Origin: Taklimakanibacter deserti
GTDB lineage: Bacteria; Pseudomonadota; Alphaproteobacteria; Rhizobiales; Aestuariivirgaceae
Length of the DNA stretch: 64,000 bases
Reading direction: 5' to 3'
Assembly: GCA_003574785.1 (NCBI GenBank)
Contig: QORU01000026.1
Span: 1 to 64,000, forward strand
A program made the position numbers and the translations under genes. The notes beneath the pieces are model-generated. The model ran no database searches. It was not told the origin of the DNA and saw nothing but the letters and a program-made list of their open reading frames with translations. Below, piece by piece: positions 7,528 to 15,421 of this stretch. How positions within the stretch are numbered: the first letter of the stretch is position 1; every line of letters starts with the position of its first letter.

Positions 7528-8982
7528 ATGTCGACAAGACTTCCGAATACCCTTCCGGCCATCGATGCCCCGGCTGGATATCGCCGGCGCGATGTTGTCC
7601 TTGGTGCCGCTTCATTGACGGCGAGCGCCTTCATGCCGATGACGGCAAAGGCGCAATCCCTCTCTCCGTCCGCAGCCAGGCCGATTACCCAGGAAGCCTA
7701 TATCTACGGCTTCCCGATGGTGGACAGCTATCGCGTCCAATATTCCTATTTTGTCGATCGGGGCGGACCCGAATTCAAGGCGCCGTGGAACACCATTTTC
7801 AACAATGCGCGCGTCTACACGCCCGACGACAAGGCCATCCAGACGCCGAATTCGGACACGCCCTATTCCTATGTCGGCGCCGATCTCAGGGCCGAGCCCT
7901 TGGTGTTCACGGTGCCGGAGATCGAGAAGGACCGCTACTATTCGCTCCAGTTCATCGACATGTACACTTTCAATTTCGCCTATGTCGGCAGCCGCGCCAC
8001 GGGAAATGCGGCAGGAAATTTCATCCTCGCCGGCCCTGGCTGGAAAGGCGAGACGCCGCCTGGCATCAAGGCGGTGATACCGTGTGAGACGCAATTCGCC
8101 TTCGTCCTTTATCGCACCCAGCTCTTCGGCCCCGACGACATCGAGAACGTCAAGAAGGTCCAGGCCGGCTACAAGGTTCAGCCGCTATCGTCCTTTCTGA
8201 ACCAGCCGAAGCCCGCCCCGGCACCGAAGATCGATTTTCTCAAGCCCTTGAGCCCGGAAGCGGAGAAGACGTCGCCCGCCTTCTTCACGGTCCTGAATTT
8301 TCTGCTGCAATTCTGTCCGACACATCCTTCCGAAACCGAGCTGATGGCGCGCTTCGCCACGCTTGGCATCGGCGCCGGCAAGACCTTCGATCCGCAGGCG
8401 CTTTCCCCCGAGCTTCGCGCTGCCGTCACCGACGGGATGGCAGATGCGTGGAATACCTTCAAGCAATTCAAGAGAACCCAGCTCGACACCCACAAGCGCA
8501 GCGCCGATTGCTTCGGAACACGCGAGCATCTGAAGGGCAGCTATATCGACCGCATGGCGGGAGCCGTCCTCGGCATCTATGGCAATTCGAAGGAAGAAGC
8601 CATCTATCCGGTCTACTTCGTCGATTCCCAAGGAAAGCCACTGAGCGGGGCCAAACAATACACCTTGCGTCTCGCCCCCGGACAATTGCCGCCGGTCAAC
8701 GCCTTCTGGTCATTGACGCTTTACGCGCTGCCCGCAAGCCTTCTTTCCGCCAATCCGCTCAATCGCTATCTGATCAATTCGCCGATGCTGCCGAATCTGA
8801 AGACGGACGCGGATGGCGGGCTCACGCTTTACGTCCAGAACCAGACTCCCGGCATGGACAAGGAGTCGAACTGGTTGCCCGCACCTGCCGGACCGTTTTT
8901 CCTCGTCATGCGCCTCTATTGGCCGAAGCCCGAGGCGCTTGACGGCAAATGGGAAACGCCACCGCTTGAGCGCGCGAAATGA
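7528..8982 (+). CDS. DUF1254/DUF1214 domain-containing exported protein
   Basis: A 484-residue protein with a twin-arginine-like leader (YRRRDVVLGAASLTASAFMPMTAKA), so probably folded before export to the periplasm. The N-terminal DUF1254 block shows EAYIYGFPMVDSYRVQYS and WNTIFNNARVYTPDDKAIQTPNSDTPYSY. The C-terminal DUF1214 block shows YTLRLAPGQLPPVNAFWSLTLYALP and NWLPAPAGPFFLVMRLYWPKPEAL. Length and two-domain layout fit the family, whose biochemical function is not established. The ATG was taken because it gives the complete Tat leader; its ribosome site is poor. Neighbours do not suggest a role. Confidence 0.88.
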   Translation: MSTRLPNTLPAIDAPAGYRRRDVVLGAASLTASAFMPMTAKAQSLSPSAARPITQEAYIYGFPMVDSYRVQYSYFVDRGGPEFKAPWNTIFNNARVYTPDDKAIQTPNSDTPYSYVGADLRAEPLVFTVPEIEKDRYYSLQFIDMYTFNFAYVGSRATGNAAGNFILAGPGWKGETPPGIKAVIPCETQFAFVLYRTQLFGPDDIENVKKVQAGYKVQPLSSFLNQPKPAPAPKIDFLKPLSPEAEKTSPAFFTVLNFLLQFCPTHPSETELMARFATLGIGAGKTFDPQALSPELRAAVTDGMADAWNTFKQFKRTQLDTHKRSADCFGTREHLKGSYIDRMAGAVLGIYGNSKEEAIYPVYFVDSQGKPLSGAKQYTLRLAPGQLPPVNAFWSLTLYALPASLLSANPLNRYLINSPMLPNLKTDADGGLTLYVQNQTPGMDKESNWLPAPAGPFFLVMRLYWPKPEALDGKWETPPLERAK

Positions 8983-9212
8983 GCAAGAGGACAGCCGATG
9001 ATGGTTTGCGCGCTGACTGTTGGCATCGGCATGTCAGGCCTTGCGGCCCGGCTCGTGCGGTAACTGGATAACAGGATGATGATCTTACAAACTGCATAAA
9101 AACCTGCGCTTGTTGGCTATCCTTCAAATATAGCGCTTGGTAAATGAGGAACCCCTCGCCTAGAGTTACCCTCGCCAGAATCGGGATGGCATATTTTTTG
9201 AGAGGGTATTCC

Positions 9213-10034
9213 ATGGTTGTCTGTTCAAGCCGCTTCGTGCTGGCCGTTTCTCTTTCGGCCTTGCTCATCGTTGGACCTTCCATCGCCGGTCATTCGGATC
9301 TGTTGTCCTATGATCAGGCTTTCGCCGAAAAGGGCGGAAATGGCGGGGGCAATGGTGGTGGCAAGGGTGGTAGCGGCGGAAACGGCGGCGGCGGCAGCGG
9401 TGGCGCGCAAGGCAATGCCGGCGCAAGCAGTGCCGGCGGGGGAAGCCAGTCGGCGAATGCCGGCCAGGCGGGCAAGTCGTCATCGAGCAAGGCGTCCGAA
9501 AAGAGCAAGGACAAGAGCCTCGCCAACGAGCTCGGCGCCTTGAATGCGGCGCATGCATCGTCGAAAGCCCTGGCCAATGCCTCGCCCAATTCGCGCGTCG
9601 GCAAGATCGCCGCTTATAAGGCTGCGAATGACGCCGCGATCGACGCCCAGGCGGAGGCGGACGAGGCCGCTGCCGCGGCCATCGCGGGCAATCCAGCGGC
9701 GGTGGCTGCGGCCGCGGAGACCAAGCTGGCTGCCGACGATCTCGCGGCCAAGCAGCAGACCCTTACGGGCCTGCAGGTCGCCGGCGCAGATCAGACTGAG
9801 ATCGACGCCGCGCAACAGGCGGTCGATGACGCCGCCGATGCCTTGGCCGCGGCGCAAGCGACCCAAGCTGCGGCGGAGGCTGCCGCTATAGCGGCCGACC
9901 CAGCCGCGCAGCAGGCGCAAGCCGAAGCCGATGCCGCAGCCGAGGTCGCGAATACCGCGCTCGAGACGGCGGCGAACAAGCCGGTAACCCCGGAAGTCAA
10001 GGCTGCCGTCGACGCGCTTCTCGCAGGCAAATAA
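9213..10034 (+). CDS. Exported Gly-rich/Ala-rich low-complexity protein
   Basis: Not recognised as a named family. The start at 9213 has GAGAGGG at 6-bp spacing and yields a signal peptide (VVCSSRFVLAVSLSALLIVG). Residues ~38-80 are a Gly/Asn/Ser tract (GGNGGGNGGGKGG type), followed by a Lys/Ser stretch and then ~170 residues dominated by Ala, Asp, Glu and Gln (AAQQAVDDAADALAAAQATQAAAEAA), predicted helical and coiled-coil prone. A surface, matrix or periplasmic-spacer role is plausible but unproven. A perfect 13-bp hairpin follows the stop at 10058-10087. The 230-bp gap upstream shows nothing else. Confidence 0.75.
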   Translation: MVVCSSRFVLAVSLSALLIVGPSIAGHSDLLSYDQAFAEKGGNGGGNGGGKGGSGGNGGGGSGGAQGNAGASSAGGGSQSANAGQAGKSSSSKASEKSKDKSLANELGALNAAHASSKALANASPNSRVGKIAAYKAANDAAIDAQAEADEAAAAAIAGNPAAVAAAAETKLAADDLAAKQQTLTGLQVAGADQTEIDAAQQAVDDAADALAAAQATQAAAEAAAIAADPAAQQAQAEADAAAEVANTALETAANKPVTPEVKAAVDALLAGK

Positions 10035-10057
10035 GCCGCGACATCCGAAAAGCTCCG

Positions 10058-10087
10058 TTGTCCCGCGATGCGACCATCGCGGGACAA
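10058..10087 (+). terminator. Hairpin after Gly/Ala-rich gene
   Basis: TTGTCCCGCGATG (10058-10070) pairs perfectly with CATCGCGGGACAA (10075-10087) around the tetraloop CGAC. It lies 23 bp after the stop of the upstream gene. No U-run follows, so it is a 3'-end stabiliser or a weak intrinsic terminator. Confidence 0.6.
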
Positions 10088-10188
10088 TGCTGTCCGGCAT
10101 GTCCTACGCTGTTCATCCCGGCCGCCTGAGGTATAGTCTTTCCGTCGGGGGCGAGACCAGGCTGATGCCGATCCCAAGGGAGGATGAA

Positions 10189-10665
10189 ATGCAGCGCCGT
10201 CTCCTCAAACTACTTTCCGTGTCGCCGGCCGTTTCCTTCGTCATTTTCGCAGCCGGCCTGTTCGCCGTCACCTTGCCTGCCGGCAGCGCGAAGACAACCC
10301 GCCTCGACGTCATCGAGCATGCGACGACCGACACCGTCACCGATACTGGCGCCAAGGGCGACAGCGTGGGCGACCTCCTGACCTTCGCCAATGAGGTCTT
10401 CGACGCGAAGGATGCCCAGAAGGTCGGCACTAGCACCGGCTGGTGCATCCGCACCGTCGCCGGCAAATCCTGGGAATGCTTCTGGACGCTGACGCTCGCC
10501 GACGGCCAGATCACCGTCGCGGGTCCTTTCCTTGATGCCGGCGACTCCGTGCTGGCGGTCACCGGCGGCACCGGCAAATATGCCGGCGCTCGCGGCGAAA
10601 TGGCGCTCCACGCACGGGACGCCAAGGGCAGCGCCTATGACTTCAAATACAGCCTGATCAAGTAA
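10189..10665 (+). CDS. Allene-oxide-cyclase-like (dirigent-fold) exported protein
   Basis: A 158-residue protein with an N-terminal membrane/signal segment (VSFVIFAAGLFAVTLPAGSA). The ATG at 10189 follows GGAGG and is preferred over upstream starts. The mature part has features of the AOC/dirigent barrel family: a long acidic start (HATTDTVTDTGAKGDSVGDLLTFANEVFD), TGWCIRTVAGKSWECFWTLTLADGQITVAGPF, and GGTGKYAGARGEMALHARD near the end. Bacterial members are mostly uncharacterised secreted barrels. Two Cys in the central strand pair could form a disulfide. It converges on the choline-type binding-protein gene with a 27-bp gap. Confidence 0.8.
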   Translation: MQRRLLKLLSVSPAVSFVIFAAGLFAVTLPAGSAKTTRLDVIEHATTDTVTDTGAKGDSVGDLLTFANEVFDAKDAQKVGTSTGWCIRTVAGKSWECFWTLTLADGQITVAGPFLDAGDSVLAVTGGTGKYAGARGEMALHARDAKGSAYDFKYSLIK

Positions 10666-10692
10666 AGCGCCTAGCCCCAGTCCTGCGCAAAC

Positions 10693-11616
10693 CTATTTCA
10701 ACTTGGCGAGCACCGCCGCCTTGCCGTCGCTGCCGTCCCAGGCGGTGACGCCCGCGAGCCACTGGTCGAGCACGCCCGGATTCGCCGTGAGCCACATCGT
10801 CGCCGATTGCGCGGCATCCTTGTTGGCGAGGATGTCCTCCATCACAGCACCTTCCATCTCGACGGTGAACTTCAGGTTCTTCAGGAAGCGCGCCACATTG
10901 GCGCATTCCTCGCCATAGCCGGAGCGGACCAGCGTATGGATGGTCGCCGGCCCGAAACCGTCCTTCTCGAAACCTGAAAGATAGCTGATCGGCATCTTGC
11001 CCATCACCGGATGCGGCGTCCAGGCGAGGAAGATGATCCAGTTCTTTTTGCCGAGCTCTTTTTCGGCCTGCGCCAGCATGCCCTGTTCGCTCGACTCGAC
11101 GAGGCTCCAGTCCTTGAGCCCGTTAGCCGGATCATCGATCTTGCCTTGCAGGATTCGATTGCCGTCATTGCCCGGCTCGATGCCATACATCTTGCGGCCG
11201 AATCTCTCGCCTTGCGCCGCGAGGTCGGCGAGCGACCTGACGCCGGCCTCCGCCACATAGGCGGGCACCACGGGACCATAGCCCGCTCCCTCGAGGTTCA
11301 CGGCAAAGCTCTCGATCGTCTTGGCGTCGAGATAGGGGCGCACCTCGGTGGTCTGGCTTGGCATCCAATTGTCGAGCCAGATGTCGATCTGCTTGTTCTT
11401 GAGGCTTTCAAGGATGACGGGCACGCTCAAGAGCTGGTCCTTCGGCTCATAGCCGAGATGGCGCAGGACCGTCATCGCCAGGGCGTTCTGCGCGGTATTG
11501 TCGGTCCAGCCGCCATCGGCGATGCGCGGCGCGCGGCAGCTGTCGGGCTCCTTGCCGGCGGCTGCCGATGTGAGAAGCAGAAAGGAAATACCGGCGAGCA
11601 TGATGAGTTTGAGCAT
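10693..11616 (-). CDS. Choline/betaine-type ABC substrate-binding protein (ChoX/OpuAC family), orphan
   Basis: Periplasmic quaternary-amine binding protein, 307 residues. The start at 11616 has GGAGGAGA upstream and a signal peptide (MLKLIMLAGISFLLLTSAAAG). Family marks are the early GGWTDNTAQNALA, IDIWLDNWMPSQ, EGAGYGPVVPAYV and IIFLAWTPHPVM, which carry the aromatic residues that build the choline cation-pi box in ChoX-type proteins. No permease or ATPase gene is adjacent, so it must share a transporter encoded elsewhere or act as an orphan. The upstream gene ends in its own terminator, so this gene is transcribed from a promoter in 11617-11694. Confidence 0.85.
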   Translation of the reverse strand: MLKLIMLAGISFLLLTSAAAGKEPDSCRAPRIADGGWTDNTAQNALAMTVLRHLGYEPKDQLLSVPVILESLKNKQIDIWLDNWMPSQTTEVRPYLDAKTIESFAVNLEGAGYGPVVPAYVAEAGVRSLADLAAQGERFGRKMYGIEPGNDGNRILQGKIDDPANGLKDWSLVESSEQGMLAQAEKELGKKNWIIFLAWTPHPVMGKMPISYLSGFEKDGFGPATIHTLVRSGYGEECANVARFLKNLKFTVEMEGAVMEDILANKDAAQSATMWLTANPGVLDQWLAGVTAWDGSDGKAAVLAKLK

Positions 11617-11635
11617 GGCTGTCTCCTCCTGTGCC

Positions 11636-11689
11636 AGAGCATCGGACCGAAAAGTGCGAAGCGGTTTTCGGGTAATCCGATGCGCAAAC
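11636..11689 (+). repeat. Dispersed palindromic repeat (GCATCGG...CCGATGC type), copy 1
   Basis: Arms GCATCGGACCGAAAA and TTTTCGGGTAATCCGATGC surround a short centre, making a long imperfect hairpin. A second copy in the same orientation is at 29377-29436, with the same arms and a different centre. Such short palindromes are common between genes in rhizobial genomes. Confidence 0.75.
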
Positions 11690-11694
11690 AAAAA

Positions 11695-11738
11695 ATAGAG
11701 CGCCGGGGCGATTCTATGAGAATCGCCAGGCGCTCTAT
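11695..11738 (-). terminator. Rho-independent terminator of the hydroxyacid dehydrogenase gene
   Basis: On the minus strand ATAGAGCGCC pairs with GGCGCTCTAT and an inner GGCGATTCT pairs with AGAATCGCC around a 3-base loop, followed directly by TTTTTTGTTTG. The hairpin overlaps the TAG stop (11735-11737) of the upstream gene. Confidence 0.85.
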
Positions 11739-12652
11739 GTGGCTGTTTCCCAGTGTTTTGGCCAGTTGCCGGGCACTCTGAGATCCACTCCCGCCTGTTG
11801 CTCGATGGCCCGGCACACGCTGAGTTCGCCTTCACTTCCGCCATAGCGCCGCCGGGCCGCCTCGAACTTGGCGCGCACGAGGCGCGTCAGATCCGCATCG
11901 ACTGTCTGTTCCTCGGCAAGACCGGCGATCAGCGCCAGGTCCTTGCAGCACAGATCGAGCGTGAAGGAGGGATCATAGTGGCCGGCGAAGATCGACGGGA
12001 CGTCATGCCGGCAAACGAAACTGTCGGCGGCGCCTGATTTCATCGCTTCCCACAAGGCAAGCAGATCCACGCCGGCCTTGCGCGCCGTCACCATCGCTTC
12101 GCCGATTGCCGCGGCATGAATGAACCACAACTGATTGGTGACGAGCTTGACGACACCTCCCGAGCCGAGGGGCCCGACGAAGATGATACGTCCTGCCGCG
12201 CCCAGGATGGGACGGACGCTTTCCACCAGATCGGCGGAACCGCCGGCAAACAAAGTGAGCTCGCCCTTGATCGCGCCGTCGATCGCGCCAGTGACCGGTG
12301 CGTCGATCGTGGAAACTCCCTTGTCGCCGAGAAGTGTTGCCAGATGCCGGAGAAGGCTCGGGCGGTTGGTCGTCATGTCGACCCAGACGAGACCGTGCCG
12401 CGCCGCTGACAGCAGTCCGTCCGGTCCTGTCACGATGGCCTCCACTTCGGCCGGGCCAAACACCATGGTGATCACGCAATCGGCATGGGCCGCGCACTCT
12501 GCCGGGCTTGCCGCCCATCGGGCGCCCTCCGCGACGAGGGTGTCAGCGGCTTCGGGACGGATGTCGTGGACGGTAAGCTGATGGCCAGCCCGCAGGATAT
12601 TGCGCGCGACCGCGCAACCCATCCTGCCCAGCCCAATGAAACCGACTTTCAT
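11735..12652 (-). CDS. Beta-hydroxyacid dehydrogenase (3-hydroxyisobutyrate dehydrogenase family)
   Basis: NAD(P)-dependent oxidoreductase of 305 residues. The N-terminal Rossmann motif is KVGFIGLGRMGCAVARNILRAGH; the substrate-binding region is DAPVTGAIDGAIKGELTLFAGG; the catalytic helix is GSGGVVKLVTNQLWF with the conserved Lys and Asn. The start at 12652 gives the canonical MKVGFIGLG beginning; the longer open frame is antisense LysR sequence. It is divergent from a LysR gene across ~100 bp, suggesting that regulator controls it. Substrate unknown: family members use hydroxyisobutyrate, tartronate semialdehyde or sulfolactaldehyde-like acids. The gene ends in a strong intrinsic terminator. 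Confidence 0.88.
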   Translation of the reverse strand: MKVGFIGLGRMGCAVARNILRAGHQLTVHDIRPEAADTLVAEGARWAASPAECAAHADCVITMVFGPAEVEAIVTGPDGLLSAARHGLVWVDMTTNRPSLLRHLATLLGDKGVSTIDAPVTGAIDGAIKGELTLFAGGSADLVESVRPILGAAGRIIFVGPLGSGGVVKLVTNQLWFIHAAAIGEAMVTARKAGVDLLALWEAMKSGAADSFVCRHDVPSIFAGHYDPSFTLDLCCKDLALIAGLAEEQTVDADLTRLVRAKFEAARRRYGGSEGELSVCRAIEQQAGVDLRVPGNWPKHWETAT

Positions 12653-12751
12653 CTGCGTCGCGCCGCCTCTTATTTGCCGGCGAGCCTGACCCATGGCTAT
12701 AGTGAGCACAAGCAAATTGCGTTGATGCCCACCATAAGAGGCGATGATGCG

Positions 12752-13708
12752 ATGAATATCGAAATCAGGCTGTTGCGCAGTTTTGTCGAGATCTACGAGG
12801 CGGGGTCGCTGTCGCGCGCCGCCGTGGCGCTCGGCTGCACTCAGGCAGCGATGAGCATGCGTCTCAAGATGCTGGAAGACGAGTTGGCGCGCCCGCTCTT
12901 CATCCGTCGCCATCATCGGCTGGACCCGACCCCGTTTGCCGCCGATTTCTACGCCAAGGCGCTGGTCGTGCTCGCCTCTTATGACGAGTTGATCTCGGCC
13001 AGCCGAAGCCGCGCCGTCGTCGAACGCGTGCGGATCGGCATACCGGACGATTATGCGCTTGGTTTTTTGCCGGATGTGATCGCCGCTCTGCTCGGCGCCC
13101 AGGCCAGGATCGACTTCGATATCAGATGCGATCTGAGCGCCAATCTTGCCGCCGCCGTAGAGAAGCAGGATCTCGACATAGCCATTGCGACTCTCGCCAA
13201 TCCTCCGGAAACCGCGATCCTGCTCGGCGAGCCGGCGCTCTACTGGGTCGGCAGCGCCGCGCGGGTGATGGATGTGTCACCACCCATCGCCCTTGCCGCC
13301 TATCCTGAGGGCTGTGTCTTCCGCAAGGCGATGATCACCGCTCTGGAAGCCGCCGGTCTCGGCTGGCGCGTCGCCATCCAAAGCCGCAATCACGCCGGCA
13401 TCATTGCCGGCATACGCTCTGGGGCAGCGGTGACGGCCATGGCGCAGGGCACGATACCTGCAGGCCTCGTCTGCATCGACGACCCCTACTGTCTGCCGCC
13501 GCTCGGCCATGCCCCGATCTACGCGCTGAGAGGCCGCACCGGCATCCGCCACATCGATGAGTTGGAAGCGGCATTGCATAAAGTCATATCGGCATTCTCC
13601 GGCGACGACACTCCCGCCGATCTTACTCGTGATGGAACACTTCCTCCATCGGCGCCCACCATTCGCTTTTCTTGCGCGACGACAGCGGCACCTGCATCGG
13701 GTCGGTGA
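12752..13708 (+). CDS. LysR-family transcriptional regulator
   Basis: A 318-residue LTTR. The N-terminal wHTH reads MNIEIRLLRSFVEIYEAGSLSRAAVALGCTQAAMSMRLKMLEDELARPLF, then a periplasmic-binding-like effector domain. The start at 12752 lies just after AAGAGG; an in-frame ATG at 12726 is possible. Divergent from the hydroxyacid dehydrogenase, so probably its activator. The last ~30 residues (from about SGDDTPADLTRDG) are unlike the family and are read antisense to the 3' end of the rhamnose mutarotase gene, an 86-bp tail-to-tail overlap, so the C-terminus may have been extended by loss of the original stop. Confidence 0.87.
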   Translation: MNIEIRLLRSFVEIYEAGSLSRAAVALGCTQAAMSMRLKMLEDELARPLFIRRHHRLDPTPFAADFYAKALVVLASYDELISASRSRAVVERVRIGIPDDYALGFLPDVIAALLGAQARIDFDIRCDLSANLAAAVEKQDLDIAIATLANPPETAILLGEPALYWVGSAARVMDVSPPIALAAYPEGCVFRKAMITALEAAGLGWRVAIQSRNHAGIIAGIRSGAAVTAMAQGTIPAGLVCIDDPYCLPPLGHAPIYALRGRTGIRHIDELEAALHKVISAFSGDDTPADLTRDGTLPPSAPTIRFSCATTAAPASGR

Positions 13709-13952
13709 TGCGCCACCAGTCCTGCATGCGGGGATCGGCGCGCATCAGCGCCATGTCGGCGGCGAAATCCTCTCCATGATATTCCCAAGATGCGAAAAGC
13801 AGGTTCTCGGGCTCGCGCAGGAAGATCGTATAGTTGCGGATATTGCAGCGGCTGATCAGCGCCAGGATCTCGGGCCAGACTTGCGCATGGATCCTCTTAT
13901 ATTCGGGGATGACCTCAGGCCTGAGGCCGATGACGAGACCCATTCGCTGCAT
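13623..13952 (-). CDS. L-rhamnose mutarotase family protein (RhaM/RhaU)
   Basis: A 109-residue cytoplasmic enzyme interconverting alpha and beta anomers of L-rhamnose or a related deoxysugar. Length and motifs match family PF05336: MGLVIGLRPEVIPEYKRIHAQVWPEIL with the conserved His, the central NIRNYTIFLREPENLLFASWEY with Tyr/Trp, and the C-terminal RMQDWWRITDPMQ with WW. In rhizobia the mutarotase gene normally sits in the rha operon; here it is ~9 kb from the rhamnose-type ABC genes and next to an M24 peptidase, so its substrate is less certain. It overlaps the LysR gene tail to tail. Confidence 0.88.
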   Translation of the reverse strand: MQRMGLVIGLRPEVIPEYKRIHAQVWPEILALISRCNIRNYTIFLREPENLLFASWEYHGEDFAADMALMRADPRMQDWWRITDPMQVPLSSRKKSEWWAPMEEVFHHE

Positions 13953-13976
13953 GCGCTGTTCCCTTCCGTTGCACTA

Positions 13977-13989
13977 TGTTATTGTAACA
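13977..13989. promoter_or_regulatory. Short palindrome in divergent rhaM/M24 promoter
   Basis: TGTTA-ttg-TAACA, perfect 5-bp arms around 3 bases, in the AT-rich gap between the divergent mutarotase and peptidase genes. A plausible but short operator. Confidence 0.35.
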
Positions 13990-14053
13990 CAAATGGAAAC
14001 GAGCGGTCAGGGAGTGAGACACGATGACGATGACGCATGCTGAGGAGAAAACG

Positions 14054-15214
14054 ATGGCCAAGGCTCTGCCTTTCGATCAGGCAAAGCTCGACGGTCTCAT
14101 GGACAAGGCCGGGATCGATGTCCTCCTCCTCACCTCCAAGCACAATATCCAGTATCTGCTCGGCGGCTATCGTTTCTTCTTCTTCGATTTCATGGATGCG
14201 ATCGGCGTCAGCCGCTATCTGCCGGTGATGATCTATCGCAAGGGCCGCCCCGATCAGGCCGCCTATTTCGGCAATGGGCTCGAGATTTATGAGCGCCAGC
14301 TCGACAAGTTCTGGCCTTCGACGGTCGAGACCAAGTCCTGGGGCACGCTCGATGTGATGCGGCTCGCCGCCGACCACCTGAAGAAGCTCGGGCCCATTCG
14401 CACCTTGGGGGTCGAGATGGGCTTCCTCCCGGCCGATGCCCATGCCGCCCTGCGTGACGCGGCGCCCAATGTCGAGATCGTCGATGCGCTCTTCCCGCTG
14501 GAGCGGCTGCGCGCGGTCAAGACGCCGGAAGAGCTCGAGCTCCTCAAGAAGGCGTCGGAAGGCGTCGTCTCATCCATGCTCGCGGTCATGGGCGCGCACG
14601 GGCCCGGCTCGACCAAGAAGCAATTGGCGGAGGCCTTGCGGCTCGAAGAGGTCAAGCGCGGCCTCACTTTCGAATATTGTCTCATCACCGTGGGATCGAG
14701 CCACAACCGCTCGCCCTCGCCCGACAGCTGGAACAAGGGCGAGGTGCTCTCGCTCGATTCCGGCGGCAATTATAAAGGCTATATCGGCGATCTCTGCCGC
14801 ATGGCCGTGCTCGGCGAGCCCGACCAGGAGCTGAAGGACCTGCTCGCCGAGGTCGACATGATCCAGCAGGCGGCGCGCAGGCCGATCCGGGCCGGCGCCC
14901 GCGGCGGTGACATCTATGTCGAGGCCGACAAGGTGTTCAAGACGGCGCCGCACCGGAACATCATGCATTTCTGCGCCCATGGCATGGGCATGATCCCGCA
15001 TGAGGCGCCGCGCCTCACGGGCTCAGGTCCCGTGCCCTATCCCGCCTATGACGAGGATCTGCCGCTCGAAGAAGGCATGGTCATCTCGATCGAGACCACT
15101 CTGCCCCATCCCAAGCGCGGCTATGTGAAGCTCGAGGACACGGTCGCCGTGACCAAGACGGGCTATGAGCCCTATGGCGATGGCGGCCGCGGCTGGAATC
15201 GCGGCAAGGTCTGA
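14054..15214 (+). CDS. M24 family metallopeptidase (Xaa-Pro aminopeptidase-like)
   Basis: A 386-residue pita-bread-fold hydrolase with an N-terminal creatinase-type domain (about 1-150) and a C-terminal catalytic domain. All five dimetal ligands of active aminopeptidases can be placed: two Asp in VLSLDSGGNYKGYIGDLCRM, His in MHFCAHGMGMIPHEAPRL, Glu in VISIETTLP and Glu in YVKLEDTVAV. It should therefore be a true metalloenzyme, unlike the two M24 proteins at 52-54 kb. The ATG at 14054 follows GAGGAG at 6-bp spacing; an ATG at 14024 (after GGGAG) is the alternative. It stands alone, divergent from the rhamnose mutarotase gene; substrate unknown. Confidence 0.86.
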   Translation: MAKALPFDQAKLDGLMDKAGIDVLLLTSKHNIQYLLGGYRFFFFDFMDAIGVSRYLPVMIYRKGRPDQAAYFGNGLEIYERQLDKFWPSTVETKSWGTLDVMRLAADHLKKLGPIRTLGVEMGFLPADAHAALRDAAPNVEIVDALFPLERLRAVKTPEELELLKKASEGVVSSMLAVMGAHGPGSTKKQLAEALRLEEVKRGLTFEYCLITVGSSHNRSPSPDSWNKGEVLSLDSGGNYKGYIGDLCRMAVLGEPDQELKDLLAEVDMIQQAARRPIRAGARGGDIYVEADKVFKTAPHRNIMHFCAHGMGMIPHEAPRLTGSGPVPYPAYDEDLPLEEGMVISIETTLPHPKRGYVKLEDTVAVTKTGYEPYGDGGRGWNRGKV

Positions 15215-15421
15215 CCCCTTGCAATCGTGGGCCAAGCCGTGAGATTTGGGAAATATCAGCGTGGAACATTGCGCTTGGCCGTGTGACGCTCTGACGTGCA
15301 AATTCCCTGCTCGAATTGGCAAATTCCCTGCTCGAGATTCTAACCCCTTGATATTGCTGGAGTGGGTAATTTTTTCAAAAATTCCCTGATATTCCCTGCA
15401 AATCCCTGAAACGGGCCGTCC
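15215..15421. repeat. Intergenic CCCTG direct repeats and a possible gene remnant
   Basis: Lies between convergent genes. AAATTCCCTGCTCGA occurs at 15300-15314 and again at 15321-15335, followed at about 15379-15410 by three more TTCCCTG/ATCCCTG units. The start of the gap (about 15224-15262) resembles 61634-61672: both have ATCGTGGGCCAA and GGGAAATATCA at the same spacing, the second of which is inside a decayed hydrolase gene. No complete gene is present. Confidence 0.6.
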
